From an uncultured Algibacter sp. (GTDB lineage Bacteria > Bacteroidota > Bacteroidia > Flavobacteriales > Flavobacteriaceae): DNA of 64,000 nucleotides. Below are positions 1-8,958 of this stretch, piece by piece. The stretch covers positions 186,001-250,000 of the forward strand of contig CALGNX010000001.1 of the NCBI GenBank assembly GCA_937958265.1, read 5' to 3'. Made by a program: the position numbers and the translations under genes. How positions within the stretch are numbered: position 1 is the stretch's first letter; the number at the start of each line of letters is the position of its first letter. The notes beneath the pieces are model-generated. The model saw nothing but the letters and a program-made list of their open reading frames with translations. It did not search any database and was not told where the DNA came from.

Positions 1-285
1 ATCAGCAATTTCCTCTACTCTGCACGGTCTAGGCCTCATAAAGGTACGTTTAAAAACATTTGTTATTTGGTCTGTAAACGTAATCATCAATACAATTACT
101 ACTATAAAAATTAATAAAGCTTTTAAGCCATAGTTCTTGTACAAGAAAAATAATAACAAAACATATAGCGGGATAAAAGAAAACTTACTTGTTATAACTA
201 ACCATAAGGTATCCCAAGGCGCAGACCCTAAATTATTTAAAAATATAAAAAGTTCTGTATCGTAATTTAAAAGCTGTTCAATCAT
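1..285 (-). CDS. PAP2-family membrane phosphatase, N-terminal part
   Basis: The reading frame starts at the ATG at 285 and is still open at base 1, so only the first 95 residues are present. They begin MIEQLLNYDTELFIFLNN and contain two hydrophobic stretches. Near the edge is KRTFMRPRPC, which fits the first phosphatase motif (KxxxxxxRP) of the PAP2 superfamily. Family members remove phosphate from lipid phosphates such as undecaprenyl pyrophosphate or phosphatidylglycerol phosphate at the membrane. The SGH and H motifs needed for catalysis would lie outside the window. The gene was found by reading the minus strand directly. Confidence 0.8.
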   Translation of the reverse strand, partial: MIEQLLNYDTELFIFLNNLGSAPWDTLWLVITSKFSFIPLYVLLLFFLYKNYGLKALLIFIVVIVLMITFTDQITNVFKRTFMRPRPCRVEEIAD

Positions 286-293
286 GGAGGTCT

Positions 294-387
294 GTTTGGG
301 CGTTACCACAAGGGTCGGGCTTTACATTGCAAGTCCTCGCACCTCCAAAAGTCGGGCTGTGGGCTTTACATTGCAATCCCTAACGCA
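294..387. repeat. Short intergenic element with GCGTTA/TAACGC ends
   Basis: The stretch opens with GGGCGTTA (298-305) and closes with TAACGC (381-386), an inverted match to GCGTTA. Inside it a 16-base direct repeat, GGGCTTTACATTGCAA, occurs at 317-332 and 361-376. It is more G+C-rich than its surroundings and lies between two minus-strand genes. From memory, similar GGGCGTTA...CCCTAACGC intergenic elements recur in flavobacterial genomes, but no second copy is in this window. Confidence 0.55.
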
Positions 388-389
388 AA

Positions 390-617
390 TTAGTTATCAT
401 ATTTTGCGACTTCATTATCATAAAAATCAGTAGCCTCATTTATAGCATTTTCAGTTTCAGCTTCCAATTCACCCTGGTCTTCAGCATCAAAATCTTCGAA
501 CCATTCCACCTCATCATTTTCAAGATTAATAATAAACCTTGGAAACTCGGTATGAATAACATAAATAGCATTTGGAAACTCGGTATTGTCACCGAGTATA
601 AATTTTGGAAGACTCAT
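390..617 (-). CDS. Small acidic hypothetical protein
   Basis: This 75-residue protein is not one I recognise. It starts MSLPKFILGDNTEFPNAIYV, has two similar short stretches (NTEFPNAIYVI and HTEFPRFIIN), and then an acidic middle rich in Asp and Glu (EVEWFEDFDAEDQGE). There is no signal peptide or membrane segment. It starts 10 bases after the stop of the MATE exporter on the same strand, so the two are probably co-transcribed. The even composition and clean start suggest a real gene of a family restricted to flavobacteria. Confidence 0.65.
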   Translation of the reverse strand: MSLPKFILGDNTEFPNAIYVIHTEFPRFIINLENDEVEWFEDFDAEDQGELEAETENAINEATDFYDNEVAKYDN

Positions 618-627
618 TTTTTATTTT

Positions 628-2004
628 TTATTTATTGGACAAAATTAACCTTTTAGTTAAATAATTAAACCTTAAATACAATAAAATTGAAGCCGTAGTT
701 AAACCTGCAAGCAAACCTAACCAAATTCCAAAACTACCATACATAGTCTCTTTACCTAAAAACCAACTAATAGGAAAACCTACTAGCCAATAGGACACAA
801 AAGTAAGTATTGTAGGTATTTTTACATCCTGTAAACCGCGTAAAGCCCCCAAAACTACAACTTGAATACTATCGCTTATTTGAAAAATAGCCGCCGCAAT
901 TAATAATTTTGAAGCGATACTAACTACCTCCATATTATCCGTTAAATTTTCAGCATCGCTATAATCAACATATATCATTGGTAAATAATCGTGAAAAACA
1001 AAGAAAATTAAAGCAAAACCTGTAGCCAAGATAATACCCATTAAAAATAAAGATAGTGCTATTCTGCGTAGCTCAAAATAGGCTTTTAGCCCCTTTTGGT
1101 TCCCTACCCTAATCATAGCTGCAACGCTTAAACCCATTGCAACCATAAATGTCATGGAGCCTAAATTTAAGGCTATTTGATTTGCAGCTTGTGGGTTTTT
1201 ACCCAACAGACCACTAAGCCAAACAGCAGCTGTAAAAATAGCAACCTCAAAAAGCATTTGAAGTGCACTTGGTGTTCCTAGATTAATAATTTTTTTAAGC
1301 ATCTTGGAATCCAAAACAAAAATTTTAATTTTAGTAACAACTCTTTTCGATTTATCATTACGCTTTAGTAAAAACCACAAATACCAAACCATTATAAGTC
1401 TAGACACCAAAGTACCGTAAGCTGCACCAACAATTCCCAATTCAGGAAAACCAAATTTCCCAAAAATAAATACGTAATTTAAAACAACATTTATAACATT
1501 ACCTAAAAGTGTAGCATACATGGGCGCTTTAGTCATAGATAATCCATCACTAAATTGTTTAAACCCTTGAAACACGATAAGTGGAATTAACGATACGGCT
1601 ACAAAGTCTAAATACGGAAGGGCTAACTCAACAACCTCCTTAGGTTGTTTCATTAAAAACATTAAAGGTTTGGCAAAAAAAACCAACAAAAAAAGAAGTA
1701 GCCCCAAGACAGTACACAAAAACAAACCATGCTTAAAGGTAGATTTACCTAAAGCAAAATTTTTTGCCGCATCAGCTTCTGCAACTAAAGGCGTTATTGC
1801 TGTAGAAAACCCTATACCTAAAGACATGGCAATAAACATAAAACTATTGCCTAACGATACTGCTGCTAACTCTGCTGTGCCCAACTGGCCAACCATTATA
1901 TTATCTACAAAGCTAACAAAGGTATGCCCTAGCATACCTAACATAACAGGTGCAGAAAGTTTCCAGTTGTATTTAAATTCTTTTGTGTAATCGGCTAATT
2001 GCAT
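628..2004 (-). CDS. MATE-family multidrug/sodium antiporter
   Basis: A 458-residue integral membrane protein of the usual length for MATE exporters, which use a sodium or proton gradient to expel cationic drugs and metabolites across the inner membrane. About twelve hydrophobic segments are visible in two homologous halves. The start carries the family pattern: a short cytoplasmic lead (MQLADYTKEFKYNWKLSAP), then VMLGMLGHTFVSFVDNIMVGQLGTAELAAV. The second half has the parallel LINLGTPSALQMLFEV stretch. It is followed after 10 bases by a small hypothetical gene. The substrate cannot be inferred. Confidence 0.92.
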   Translation of the reverse strand: MQLADYTKEFKYNWKLSAPVMLGMLGHTFVSFVDNIMVGQLGTAELAAVSLGNSFMFIAMSLGIGFSTAITPLVAEADAAKNFALGKSTFKHGLFLCTVLGLLLFLLVFFAKPLMFLMKQPKEVVELALPYLDFVAVSLIPLIVFQGFKQFSDGLSMTKAPMYATLLGNVINVVLNYVFIFGKFGFPELGIVGAAYGTLVSRLIMVWYLWFLLKRNDKSKRVVTKIKIFVLDSKMLKKIINLGTPSALQMLFEVAIFTAAVWLSGLLGKNPQAANQIALNLGSMTFMVAMGLSVAAMIRVGNQKGLKAYFELRRIALSLFLMGIILATGFALIFFVFHDYLPMIYVDYSDAENLTDNMEVVSIASKLLIAAAIFQISDSIQVVVLGALRGLQDVKIPTILTFVSYWLVGFPISWFLGKETMYGSFGIWLGLLAGLTTASILLYLRFNYLTKRLILSNK

Positions 2005-2395
2005 AGCGCAAAAGTAATATTTACGTATTGCTTTATACGCTTTTTATAGTTTTCTTTTACATAATCGACCTGTTTTAAATTTAGTTTACTTAAACAATGC
2101 AGTCAAACTTTTTACTTTGCCTAATTATTAAATAAACATTGATATTAGGCACACATGTTTTGTATCTACAACCTTCAAGCCAACGGTAATGGTTTAGAAC
2201 TTATAATTTAAAAATTACACCAAATATGATTTAAAATTAGGCTAAAGAACTTGAATAATATCGTGCCTATATGAGAAATAAAAGCATAACATTAGCTACG
2301 GTTTTATTTTATTTTGAAATAAAAGTGCGATAGAAACGCGTTATTAGCCTTCCTTTATATTTTAATTGGGATTAGAGTTACACCTACACTATAAA
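2005..2395. other. Intergenic region, nothing recognised
   Basis: This is the AT-rich spacer upstream of the MATE gene and downstream of the HPF gene. No open frame with coding character, no RNA gene and no clear hairpin terminator were seen. The MATE promoter must lie near 2005-2060 but no convincing TANNTTTG box stands out. Confidence 0.5.
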
Positions 2396-2698
2396 TTAAT
2401 AACTTTTTAGTTTATCCTTCCGTTTTGTTAATATGGTACTTAACTCGTCTGTAGCTTCGTTAAGAGACAAAACAAAGTCGGCATTACTAGCCTCTGTAAA
2501 TACCCTAGGCCCAGGCAAACTTAATCTGATATTACAAATTTTACCCGTTTTATTTGATGTTGTATTTTCTACTTTAAAAAATATATCTGCCCTAATAATA
2601 TCTTGAAAACGCATCTTTAATTTATCTATTTTGTCTTTGGCGTAATCTTCTAATCTATCGCTTTGTTCTACATTATGGTATTCAAATATATATTGCAT
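2396..2698 (-). CDS. hpf: Ribosome hibernation-promoting factor, HPF/RaiA family
   Basis: A 100-residue protein with the beta-alpha-beta-beta-beta-alpha layout of the HPF/YfiA family: MQYIFEYHNVEQSDRLEDYAK at the start, the helix KDKIDKLKMRFQDII, strands around ADIFFKVENTT and CNIRLSLPGPRVFTEA, and the final helix with a basic tail. The family binds the decoding centre of the 30S subunit and keeps ribosomes inactive in stationary phase. At this length it is the short type, without the dimerisation domain of long HPF. It stands alone, with long spacers on both sides. Confidence 0.88.
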   Translation of the reverse strand: MQYIFEYHNVEQSDRLEDYAKDKIDKLKMRFQDIIRADIFFKVENTTSNKTGKICNIRLSLPGPRVFTEASNADFVLSLNEATDELSTILTKRKDKLKSY

Positions 2699-3033
2699 TT
2701 ATGTTATTTGTTAATTAATAAATCATTCGGTTGCAATATATAAACTGAATCAATCTTTAATTAACACATACGCGTTTTATAATAACGCTTTTAATTTAAT
2801 CTGCCCTAAAAAAATTTCAGCGAAAGCGACATTCATAACATTTTTTTTTGTAAAATCCCCGTACCAAACAACCTGTTTTTAAATATAATTGATAATAAAA
2901 CAACTAATTAAACCTGGTTTTTGTTATCATGATTGTGTAACAAACAACTTACCTTAAAGTGCTACAAGTTTTTACCATAGTTTATTTTAATATTATTTAT
3001 TCGACACCTATAGTAACCTCCTTAAAATTAATA

Positions 3034-3064
3034 TTCCCTAAAGCAAACCCAAATATAGACGAAT
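3034..3064 (+). promoter_or_regulatory. Putative shared operator, copy A
   Basis: TTCCCT at 3034-3039 is followed by 18 bases and then GACGAAT at 3058-3064, preceded by TATA. The right half is identical to copies at 13533-13563 and 18478-18508; the left half is degraded. It lies about 50 bases upstream of the TANNTTTG box of the glycosyltransferase operon, where an activator could sit. Confidence 0.5.
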
Positions 3065-3112
3065 AGCTGCTTTGTGAAGACAAATAAAACAATTAGTAGG
3101 AATTAAATTATT

Positions 3113-3120
3113 TATATTTG
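3113..3120 (+). promoter_or_regulatory. Promoter -7 box TATATTTG
   Basis: TATATTTG matches the Bacteroidetes TANNTTTG element. Transcription would start near 3126, which makes the TTG at 3126 an unlikely start codon and favours the ATG at 3150. No TTG -33 box is found at the usual distance, consistent with dependence on an activator. Confidence 0.6.
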
Positions 3121-3149
3121 TTAAGTTGCCATTATCCTTCAAACTATTA

Positions 3150-6100
3150 ATGAAAGAAACCTCAAATAAACATCTAATTGTTGCCTTATTATTAGGTATT
3201 GCATTTCATGGCACCTGTATATTTTTCACCTTAGAAACCACTTACGATGCTTTAATACATTTATTTTTTGCAGATCATTATGCAAATAGTTGGTTTGAAC
3301 CTTGGAATTATAGGTGGTATACTGGTTTTACTGTAATGAGCTACCCACCTCTAGTACACCAATCTATAGCCGTACTCTCATTAATTGGCGGCTTAAAATT
3401 TGGTATGTTTAGCGTTGCGCTAATTAGTATTGTGCTTTTTATTACAGGAGTTTATCGGTTTTCATTACTTATAACATCGCATAGAGCAGTTGCCGGATAT
3501 GCTGCTATTTTAGCTGTTTTATCATCCTCTTTTGTTGAAACGCTTCATGTTTTCGGACAATTACCAAGTATTATAGGTATTTCAGTCTTAATGCATGCTT
3601 TACCAGAAATATATTTATGGCTAAAAACAGGTCGTTACAAATACCTTTTCACATCTCTGTCGCTTATATCTGTTACCGTTACCTCACACCACGTAACTCC
3701 TATTTTTGGAATGTTATTTTTTATTTTTCCATTAATTGGCATGGTTATTATGGATGTTTCCCGAGAGCAAGTAAATACTGTTAAGGGCATAACGTTTAAA
3801 GTTTTTATTATAAGCTTTTTTAAACTTTTTAAGCGTATTATAAGTTTTGGTATGCTCTCGTTAGTTATTATTGTGGGTTGTATTCTCCCCTACTGGATAA
3901 ATTCTAAAAAAAACCCTATAACCCAAGTCCCAATTCCACATGGTTCGCGCGATAATTTTTTAGAAATCACATCTTCCGGACTCGTTTTCTTTTTAATTCC
4001 TTGGGGTATTTTATTAGTTTTATTGCCGTACATATTTTATAGATATTACGCTAAACGTTATTTATTTTTTGGTTTATCTATTACTATTCTTACCGTTTTA
4101 GGAACAGGTGGCACCACATTTATACCTCGATTAGTTTTAGGTGAAATGGCATTTAATATTTTAACTCTAGACCGTTTTACACTTTGGGCCTCCATAATGT
4201 CTTTACCCATTTTTGGCGAGTTTGTTTTCCGTTTTGTACAAGGCGACTTAAAACAACTTATCCAAAACAAATTTGGCGCCATTTACCATAGAATAATTGG
4301 AGGTATACTTGCCGGTTTATTTTTGTTTATGACAATTTTTACTATGAGTCTTAGTTATTTTAGGCCATCGCAACCTCAACAAATTAAAATGTTACCTATT
4401 ATTAATTTTTTAAGCCAGGACCAACATGATAATTGGCGGTATATGACTTTAGGTTTTGGCGATCAAATGGCATGGCTATCTGCACAAACTAATGCTATGA
4501 GTGTAGATGGCAATTACCATTCTGCAAGGCGTTTGCCAGAGCTTACAACCCGCCCAATTGAGCGGTTGGAAAATTCAAAATTTAAAGGCGTTGAAGGTAT
4601 TGGCTCTTTGCAACAATTTTTAACAACACCCGAAAAATATAATTTTAAATACATTTTCTCGAACGATAAATTTTATGATCCCATTTTATATTTTTGTGGT
4701 TGGCAACGTTTAAGGCAATTAGAAAATGGTATTCAAGTTTGGGAAAAACTAAATGTACCTCCTGTTTCGAGTATTTTACCGAAAGAGGATGTAGCTAAAT
4801 GGTTAAAAATTCTTTGGGGTGTTATGCCTTTTTTAACTGTAATTATAGCTTTTATTTTAAATATTCAAATGCTTTGGGTAAATGCATTGAAAACAAGAAT
4901 TAAGGCCGATCCCGTATTTTTTAAATTTCAGAATAATTATTCTAAATTCTCTAAAGGCATACTTACAATTACACATTTTTGGTCTGTAGTACTAGCTATT
5001 ATTTTTTGCTATGGCGGTTACATTTTCTACATTAAAAATGATGCGCACCATAATCCTAAAAATGTACTGCTAGCGTATTACGATGCGCTGGATTTTAAAA
5101 AATTTGGAAAAGCTTATAGCTTAATAAATCCTAAAAGCAACTTACCAATTGCGCAGTACATGCTAGAAATATCAGTCACAGACGGCTTACTAAGTTCTTA
5201 TGCTAAATTAGATGCTATTGAAACTAATATAATAGCCAAAACAGATAATTTAGCCACTGCTAGAGTGCATACAAAATGGATTACACCATTAGAAAAAATT
5301 AACAAAACAGATTACAAAACATTAACCAAATTAAACGGTAAATGGTATGTAAACCCAGACACTATTGATTTGGATTTACCACCAGACCAATTGTATTCTG
5401 GTAATGTTACAAAATATTTTAACCAAGGACGACGCCGCATTACCACCGAGCAAACCCACCACGAAGATGTTTTAAAACAGCCTGTTTTAGAAATTATTAC
5501 CGCAAAACTTGTTAAACACAATGCTAGTTATGCTATAATTGGTGAAATTCAAAATATAGATAACGTACCTGCAGATGTTGTTTTAAAAGGTACTTTATAT
5601 AATGATGATAATAAAGAATTAGCGACCTATAATGCCAAGTACCATATTAAACATAAATTAATGCCTAAAGAAGTAAGTTCTTTTAAAATTAATTTTGAAG
5701 GTATTGCCTGGTCAAAAACACAAGATTCTATCCCTAAAACATTTAACCCAGACGAGTTTACACCCGTTGAATTTGAAGAACAACCCACTAAATTTAATTT
5801 ACAACTTGCCGGAAATGTTTCAGGATCGGACCTATACAAAGGCGCAACGCTAAGCAGTTTAAATGTTTCAAAAAAGACTATTACTGGTAAATTATACAAT
5901 TCAGGATTGGCAGAAGTTACTATTCCACAACTATTATTTACGTATTATAATAAAGATAAAACTATGCTTTGGGTAGACCATCTATTTATTCCAGAAGGTA
6001 TAAGGCAACAACGCCAACAACCTTTTAAATACCCTGTTTTAACAAAGGATACTATTCAAGTTATAAATAACAATATGGCAAATTGCTATGTAAACGGCTT

Positions 6101-6239
6101 ACCCAATATATCGATATCCAACAAAATAGTACCAAACAGAATTAAAAATCAAACACGAGCTTTGTTACAACCTATCGATAATGAGAACTACAGCTTTATT
6201 AAAATTGAAATTAACACGTATATAGGAAACCCTAATTAA
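3150..6239 (+). CDS. Large GT-C-like membrane protein (PTPS-related domain)
   Basis: About 1029 residues from the ATG at 3150; a TTG start at 3126 is possible but coincides with the predicted transcription start. Roughly the first 600 residues are a many-times membrane-spanning region. The first loop carries TTYDALIHLFFADHY and YRWYTGFTVMSYPPL, the pattern of the Pfam family named 6-pyruvoyl-tetrahydropterin synthase-related membrane domain. Despite that name it resembles GT-C glycosyltransferases that use polyprenyl-phosphate sugars, with an acidic residue in the first external loop. The last 400 residues are largely soluble and of unknown fold. The gene overlaps the next one as TAATG. I infer addition of a sugar to a surface polysaccharide; the donor may come from the GT2 domain at 11909-13048. 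Confidence 0.7.
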   Translation: MKETSNKHLIVALLLGIAFHGTCIFFTLETTYDALIHLFFADHYANSWFEPWNYRWYTGFTVMSYPPLVHQSIAVLSLIGGLKFGMFSVALISIVLFITGVYRFSLLITSHRAVAGYAAILAVLSSSFVETLHVFGQLPSIIGISVLMHALPEIYLWLKTGRYKYLFTSLSLISVTVTSHHVTPIFGMLFFIFPLIGMVIMDVSREQVNTVKGITFKVFIISFFKLFKRIISFGMLSLVIIVGCILPYWINSKKNPITQVPIPHGSRDNFLEITSSGLVFFLIPWGILLVLLPYIFYRYYAKRYLFFGLSITILTVLGTGGTTFIPRLVLGEMAFNILTLDRFTLWASIMSLPIFGEFVFRFVQGDLKQLIQNKFGAIYHRIIGGILAGLFLFMTIFTMSLSYFRPSQPQQIKMLPIINFLSQDQHDNWRYMTLGFGDQMAWLSAQTNAMSVDGNYHSARRLPELTTRPIERLENSKFKGVEGIGSLQQFLTTPEKYNFKYIFSNDKFYDPILYFCGWQRLRQLENGIQVWEKLNVPPVSSILPKEDVAKWLKILWGVMPFLTVIIAFILNIQMLWVNALKTRIKADPVFFKFQNNYSKFSKGILTITHFWSVVLAIIFCYGGYIFYIKNDAHHNPKNVLLAYYDALDFKKFGKAYSLINPKSNLPIAQYMLEISVTDGLLSSYAKLDAIETNIIAKTDNLATARVHTKWITPLEKINKTDYKTLTKLNGKWYVNPDTIDLDLPPDQLYSGNVTKYFNQGRRRITTEQTHHEDVLKQPVLEIITAKLVKHNASYAIIGEIQNIDNVPADVVLKGTLYNDDNKELATYNAKYHIKHKLMPKEVSSFKINFEGIAWSKTQDSIPKTFNPDEFTPVEFEEQPTKFNLQLAGNVSGSDLYKGATLSSLNVSKKTITGKLYNSGLAEVTIPQLLFTYYNKDKTMLWVDHLFIPEGIRQQRQQPFKYPVLTKDTIQVINNNMANCYVNGLPNISISNKIVPNRIKNQTRALLQPIDNENYSFIKIEINTYIGNPN

Positions 6240-7441
6240 TGCACTTGAAATTAACATACATACTCATTTCTGGATTAATAACTTTATTGGCTTCAACTAC
6301 CAGTAAAAATAATGAAACTATTCAACTTTTAACGAAACAAATACAGTTTGAAGCTGGAGATACTATTGAATTAAATTTTTTAACTACCAGCACTAAAACA
6401 CCTAGTTTATATATTAGTAGTAGTTATGGTTCCACACTTGTTAAAGCAAATTTAGAATCTGGTATTTTAAAATATAGCATACCGCAATTAATATCAAATA
6501 AAAAGGGACTAGTTAATTGGACATTACTAAGTGAAAATAAACTTTGCGGGAAATTAAATATTACTGCTAACCAAAAAGCAAAAGTACTTGAAACCTATTT
6601 AGGACCTCCAAGTATTGAAGCTGGCGGAACAGATTACGCTATGTTAGTAGTGATTCCCAGTGATTTATATGATAATCCGCTAGCCGATAGTACATTGGTT
6701 ACAATAAAGCATCAGTTTTTAGAAAACCAAGGCAATAATACGGTTTTTATAAAAAATGGTATTGCTTATAAAAATATCTATTCAGGAAAAAAGTCAGGGC
6801 GCATTCTAGCATCATCAGAATGTTTGGCGTTTAACTCTAAAGAATATACGATAAACGTTATGCCTGCCATACCTTCAAATTTTAAAATTAATTATAATAG
6901 AAATCATAAATTTGCTGATGGCAACCAAATTACAACCTTTTCAACCTCTATTATAAAAGATAAACATGGCAATATAGTTAGCGATGGCACTTATGTGGAA
7001 TTCTTTATAACCAATACATCAAACGTTATACTAAAAACGTTTGGAACAACATTACATGGTATTGCAAAGGCTAAAATGATTCACCCAGACCATGAAGACC
7101 AATGGCACGTTAATGCATTTATTGAAGGTATGGCAGAAAGTAATACCATTACTTTAAAATTTTTACCTATAATTTCCCATTTTAACGTTTTATTCTCACA
7201 AAATAATAGAATAATAACCGTGGGGCCTTTAAAAAGTTTTATGAATCAAATGGTGCCTGATGGCTTAGAAGTTGAACTATCAGTCTATGAAAATAACATA
7301 AAAACCCAAACACTTTACAAAAGTTCTTTTGAGGGTTTTGCTACTTTTAAATTGGATACAAATAAATTCCCTAGTAAAAACTATACCTTTAAAATTAAAA
7401 CGGCAGGTATAGAAAAAACACGCACCAACGTAAAACTATGA
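6239..7441 (+). CDS. Secreted protein with Ig-like repeats
   Basis: This 400-residue protein starts at the ATG overlapping the preceding stop (TAATG) and ends overlapping the next start (ATGA), so the three genes are translationally coupled. Residues 1-20 look like a signal peptide, followed by beta-rich modules. KHGNIVSDGTYVEFFI and DLYDNPLADSTLVTIKH match the big-1/invasin type Ig fold, where a D.xGNPV phrase precedes each strand set. There is no T9SS tail and no lipobox. I know no assigned function; placement between a membrane glycosyltransferase and a glycosidase suggests a periplasmic scaffold or polysaccharide-binding role. Confidence 0.55.
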   Translation: MHLKLTYILISGLITLLASTTSKNNETIQLLTKQIQFEAGDTIELNFLTTSTKTPSLYISSSYGSTLVKANLESGILKYSIPQLISNKKGLVNWTLLSENKLCGKLNITANQKAKVLETYLGPPSIEAGGTDYAMLVVIPSDLYDNPLADSTLVTIKHQFLENQGNNTVFIKNGIAYKNIYSGKKSGRILASSECLAFNSKEYTINVMPAIPSNFKINYNRNHKFADGNQITTFSTSIIKDKHGNIVSDGTYVEFFITNTSNVILKTFGTTLHGIAKAKMIHPDHEDQWHVNAFIEGMAESNTITLKFLPIISHFNVLFSQNNRIITVGPLKSFMNQMVPDGLEVELSVYENNIKTQTLYKSSFEGFATFKLDTNKFPSKNYTFKIKTAGIEKTRTNVKL

Positions 7442-8955
7442 CGGGTATAAACAAAAACATATTACGAAGCATTCTAGTGCTCTCTTACATTGCCATTATA
7501 GCATTTGTTCTATTTGGTATTGGTAGTTTATTAAGTTACTTAAATACCGGAGCCGACCGTAGTAAAATGCTGCATACTGAAATTAAAAAAGTAGATCAAT
7601 ATTTACCAAAAACAGCATGGGAACCTTTAAATAATGAAGGTAGGCCAATGGATAATCAAACTTTAAACGCGATACAGAATGATTATTTGGATGCTTGGTA
7701 TGTTAAACATGTTGCCTATAAAACTAACACCCTAGTTGGTATTGATGATTATTATACAGAAAATGCTAGGAAAAATATTATTTCTATTATTTCAAAAAAC
7801 AAATCTGAAAATATTTCTATTGTTAGTACTACCTTACAGCACCATATTACTTTAGAGTTTTTTAGTGAAGATGGACAATTAGCTGTTATTAGCGATAAAG
7901 ATGTTATTGAATATAAAAGAATTTATAATGATGAATTACTCGTTTTAGAAACTACCGAACAAACCAACTATAAAATAATTTTACTTTTAGAAGATGGCTT
8001 TTGGCGCATTAGGCATATCATTAAAGAAAAAAGTAAAAATTTCAATTCAAAATTTAAACCAGCTCAAAAAAACATAGGTTTACTAAAAGGAATTAATTAT
8101 TACCCAAAAGCATCGCCGTGGAATATGTTTGGCGATAAATTTAATACAAATACAATTTTACAAGATTTCGATATAATAAAGAAAGCTGGTTTAACCAGTA
8201 TTAGAATATTTGTACCCTATGAAGATTTTGGAAAAGCAAATGTAAATTCTAAAAAACTAAAGAAACTTAAAAAAGTACTAGATTTAGCACAAATAAAAAA
8301 ACTAAAGGTAGTTATAACGCTTTTTGATTTTTATGGCGATTACTCTGTTTTAAATTGGACATTAAATCAACACCATGCAACAACTATAGTTTCAAACTTA
8401 AAGAATCATCCTGCTTTATTGGCTTGGGATATAAAAAATGAACCTAATTTAGATTTTGAATCCCGTGGCACGCTATTAATTACTGCATGGTTAAATTACA
8501 TGATTGATGTAATTAAAACTACAGACACCATCCACCCCGTAACCATAGGTTGGTCTAACGCAGAAAGCGCTACAATTTTGAGTGATAAATTAGATTTTAT
8601 TACGTTTCATTACTTTGAAGATTTAAATGCTTTAGAAGCAACATATCTCAATTTAAAATTAGAAATACCCAATAAACCCATAGCAATTACCGAGTTTGGT
8701 ATATCTTCATATAAAGGCTTTTGGAATCCTCTAGGAAGTACTGAGTTAGACCAAAGTAACTACCACAAAAAAGCGCAACGTATTTTTAAACAAAATACTT
8801 TAGGTTTTATGGCATGGACGCTATACGATTTTACTACTATACCTAAAAAAGTTGTTGGTGTTTTACCCTGGAGAAAACGAGCACAAGAGCACTTTGGCTT
8901 TATTAAACAAAATGGAAATATAAAACCTGCTTTTAAACACATTAGTAAAGAGTAA
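7438..8955 (+). CDS. Membrane-anchored GH5-like glycosidase
   Basis: 505 residues. An N-terminal transmembrane segment at about 10-35 is followed by a region around 60-200 that looks like an NTF2/SnoaL-type fold (DAWYVKHVAYKT, DGFWRIRHIIKE). From about 215 there is a TIM barrel of glycoside hydrolase clan A: LLKGINYYP, the acid/base glutamate in DIKNEPN near residue 333, and the nucleophile glutamate in ITEFG near 418. It starts with a 4-base overlap (ATGA) with the gene before. Synthase-type exopolysaccharide loci commonly carry such a glycosidase (BcsZ, PslG, PelA), which trims polymer in the periplasm; I infer the same role here. The family could also be GH2 or GH39-like. Confidence 0.75.
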   Translation: MTGINKNILRSILVLSYIAIIAFVLFGIGSLLSYLNTGADRSKMLHTEIKKVDQYLPKTAWEPLNNEGRPMDNQTLNAIQNDYLDAWYVKHVAYKTNTLVGIDDYYTENARKNIISIISKNKSENISIVSTTLQHHITLEFFSEDGQLAVISDKDVIEYKRIYNDELLVLETTEQTNYKIILLLEDGFWRIRHIIKEKSKNFNSKFKPAQKNIGLLKGINYYPKASPWNMFGDKFNTNTILQDFDIIKKAGLTSIRIFVPYEDFGKANVNSKKLKKLKKVLDLAQIKKLKVVITLFDFYGDYSVLNWTLNQHHATTIVSNLKNHPALLAWDIKNEPNLDFESRGTLLITAWLNYMIDVIKTTDTIHPVTIGWSNAESATILSDKLDFITFHYFEDLNALEATYLNLKLEIPNKPIAITEFGISSYKGFWNPLGSTELDQSNYHKKAQRIFKQNTLGFMAWTLYDFTTIPKKVVGVLPWRKRAQEHFGFIKQNGNIKPAFKHISKE

Positions 8956-8958
8956 CCA

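Noticed and set aside
3126-3149. TTG start codon for the GT-C-like gene
   Set aside because: A perfect TANNTTTG box at 3113-3120 would place the transcript start at about 3126; the ATG at 3150 begins a normal charged N-terminus.
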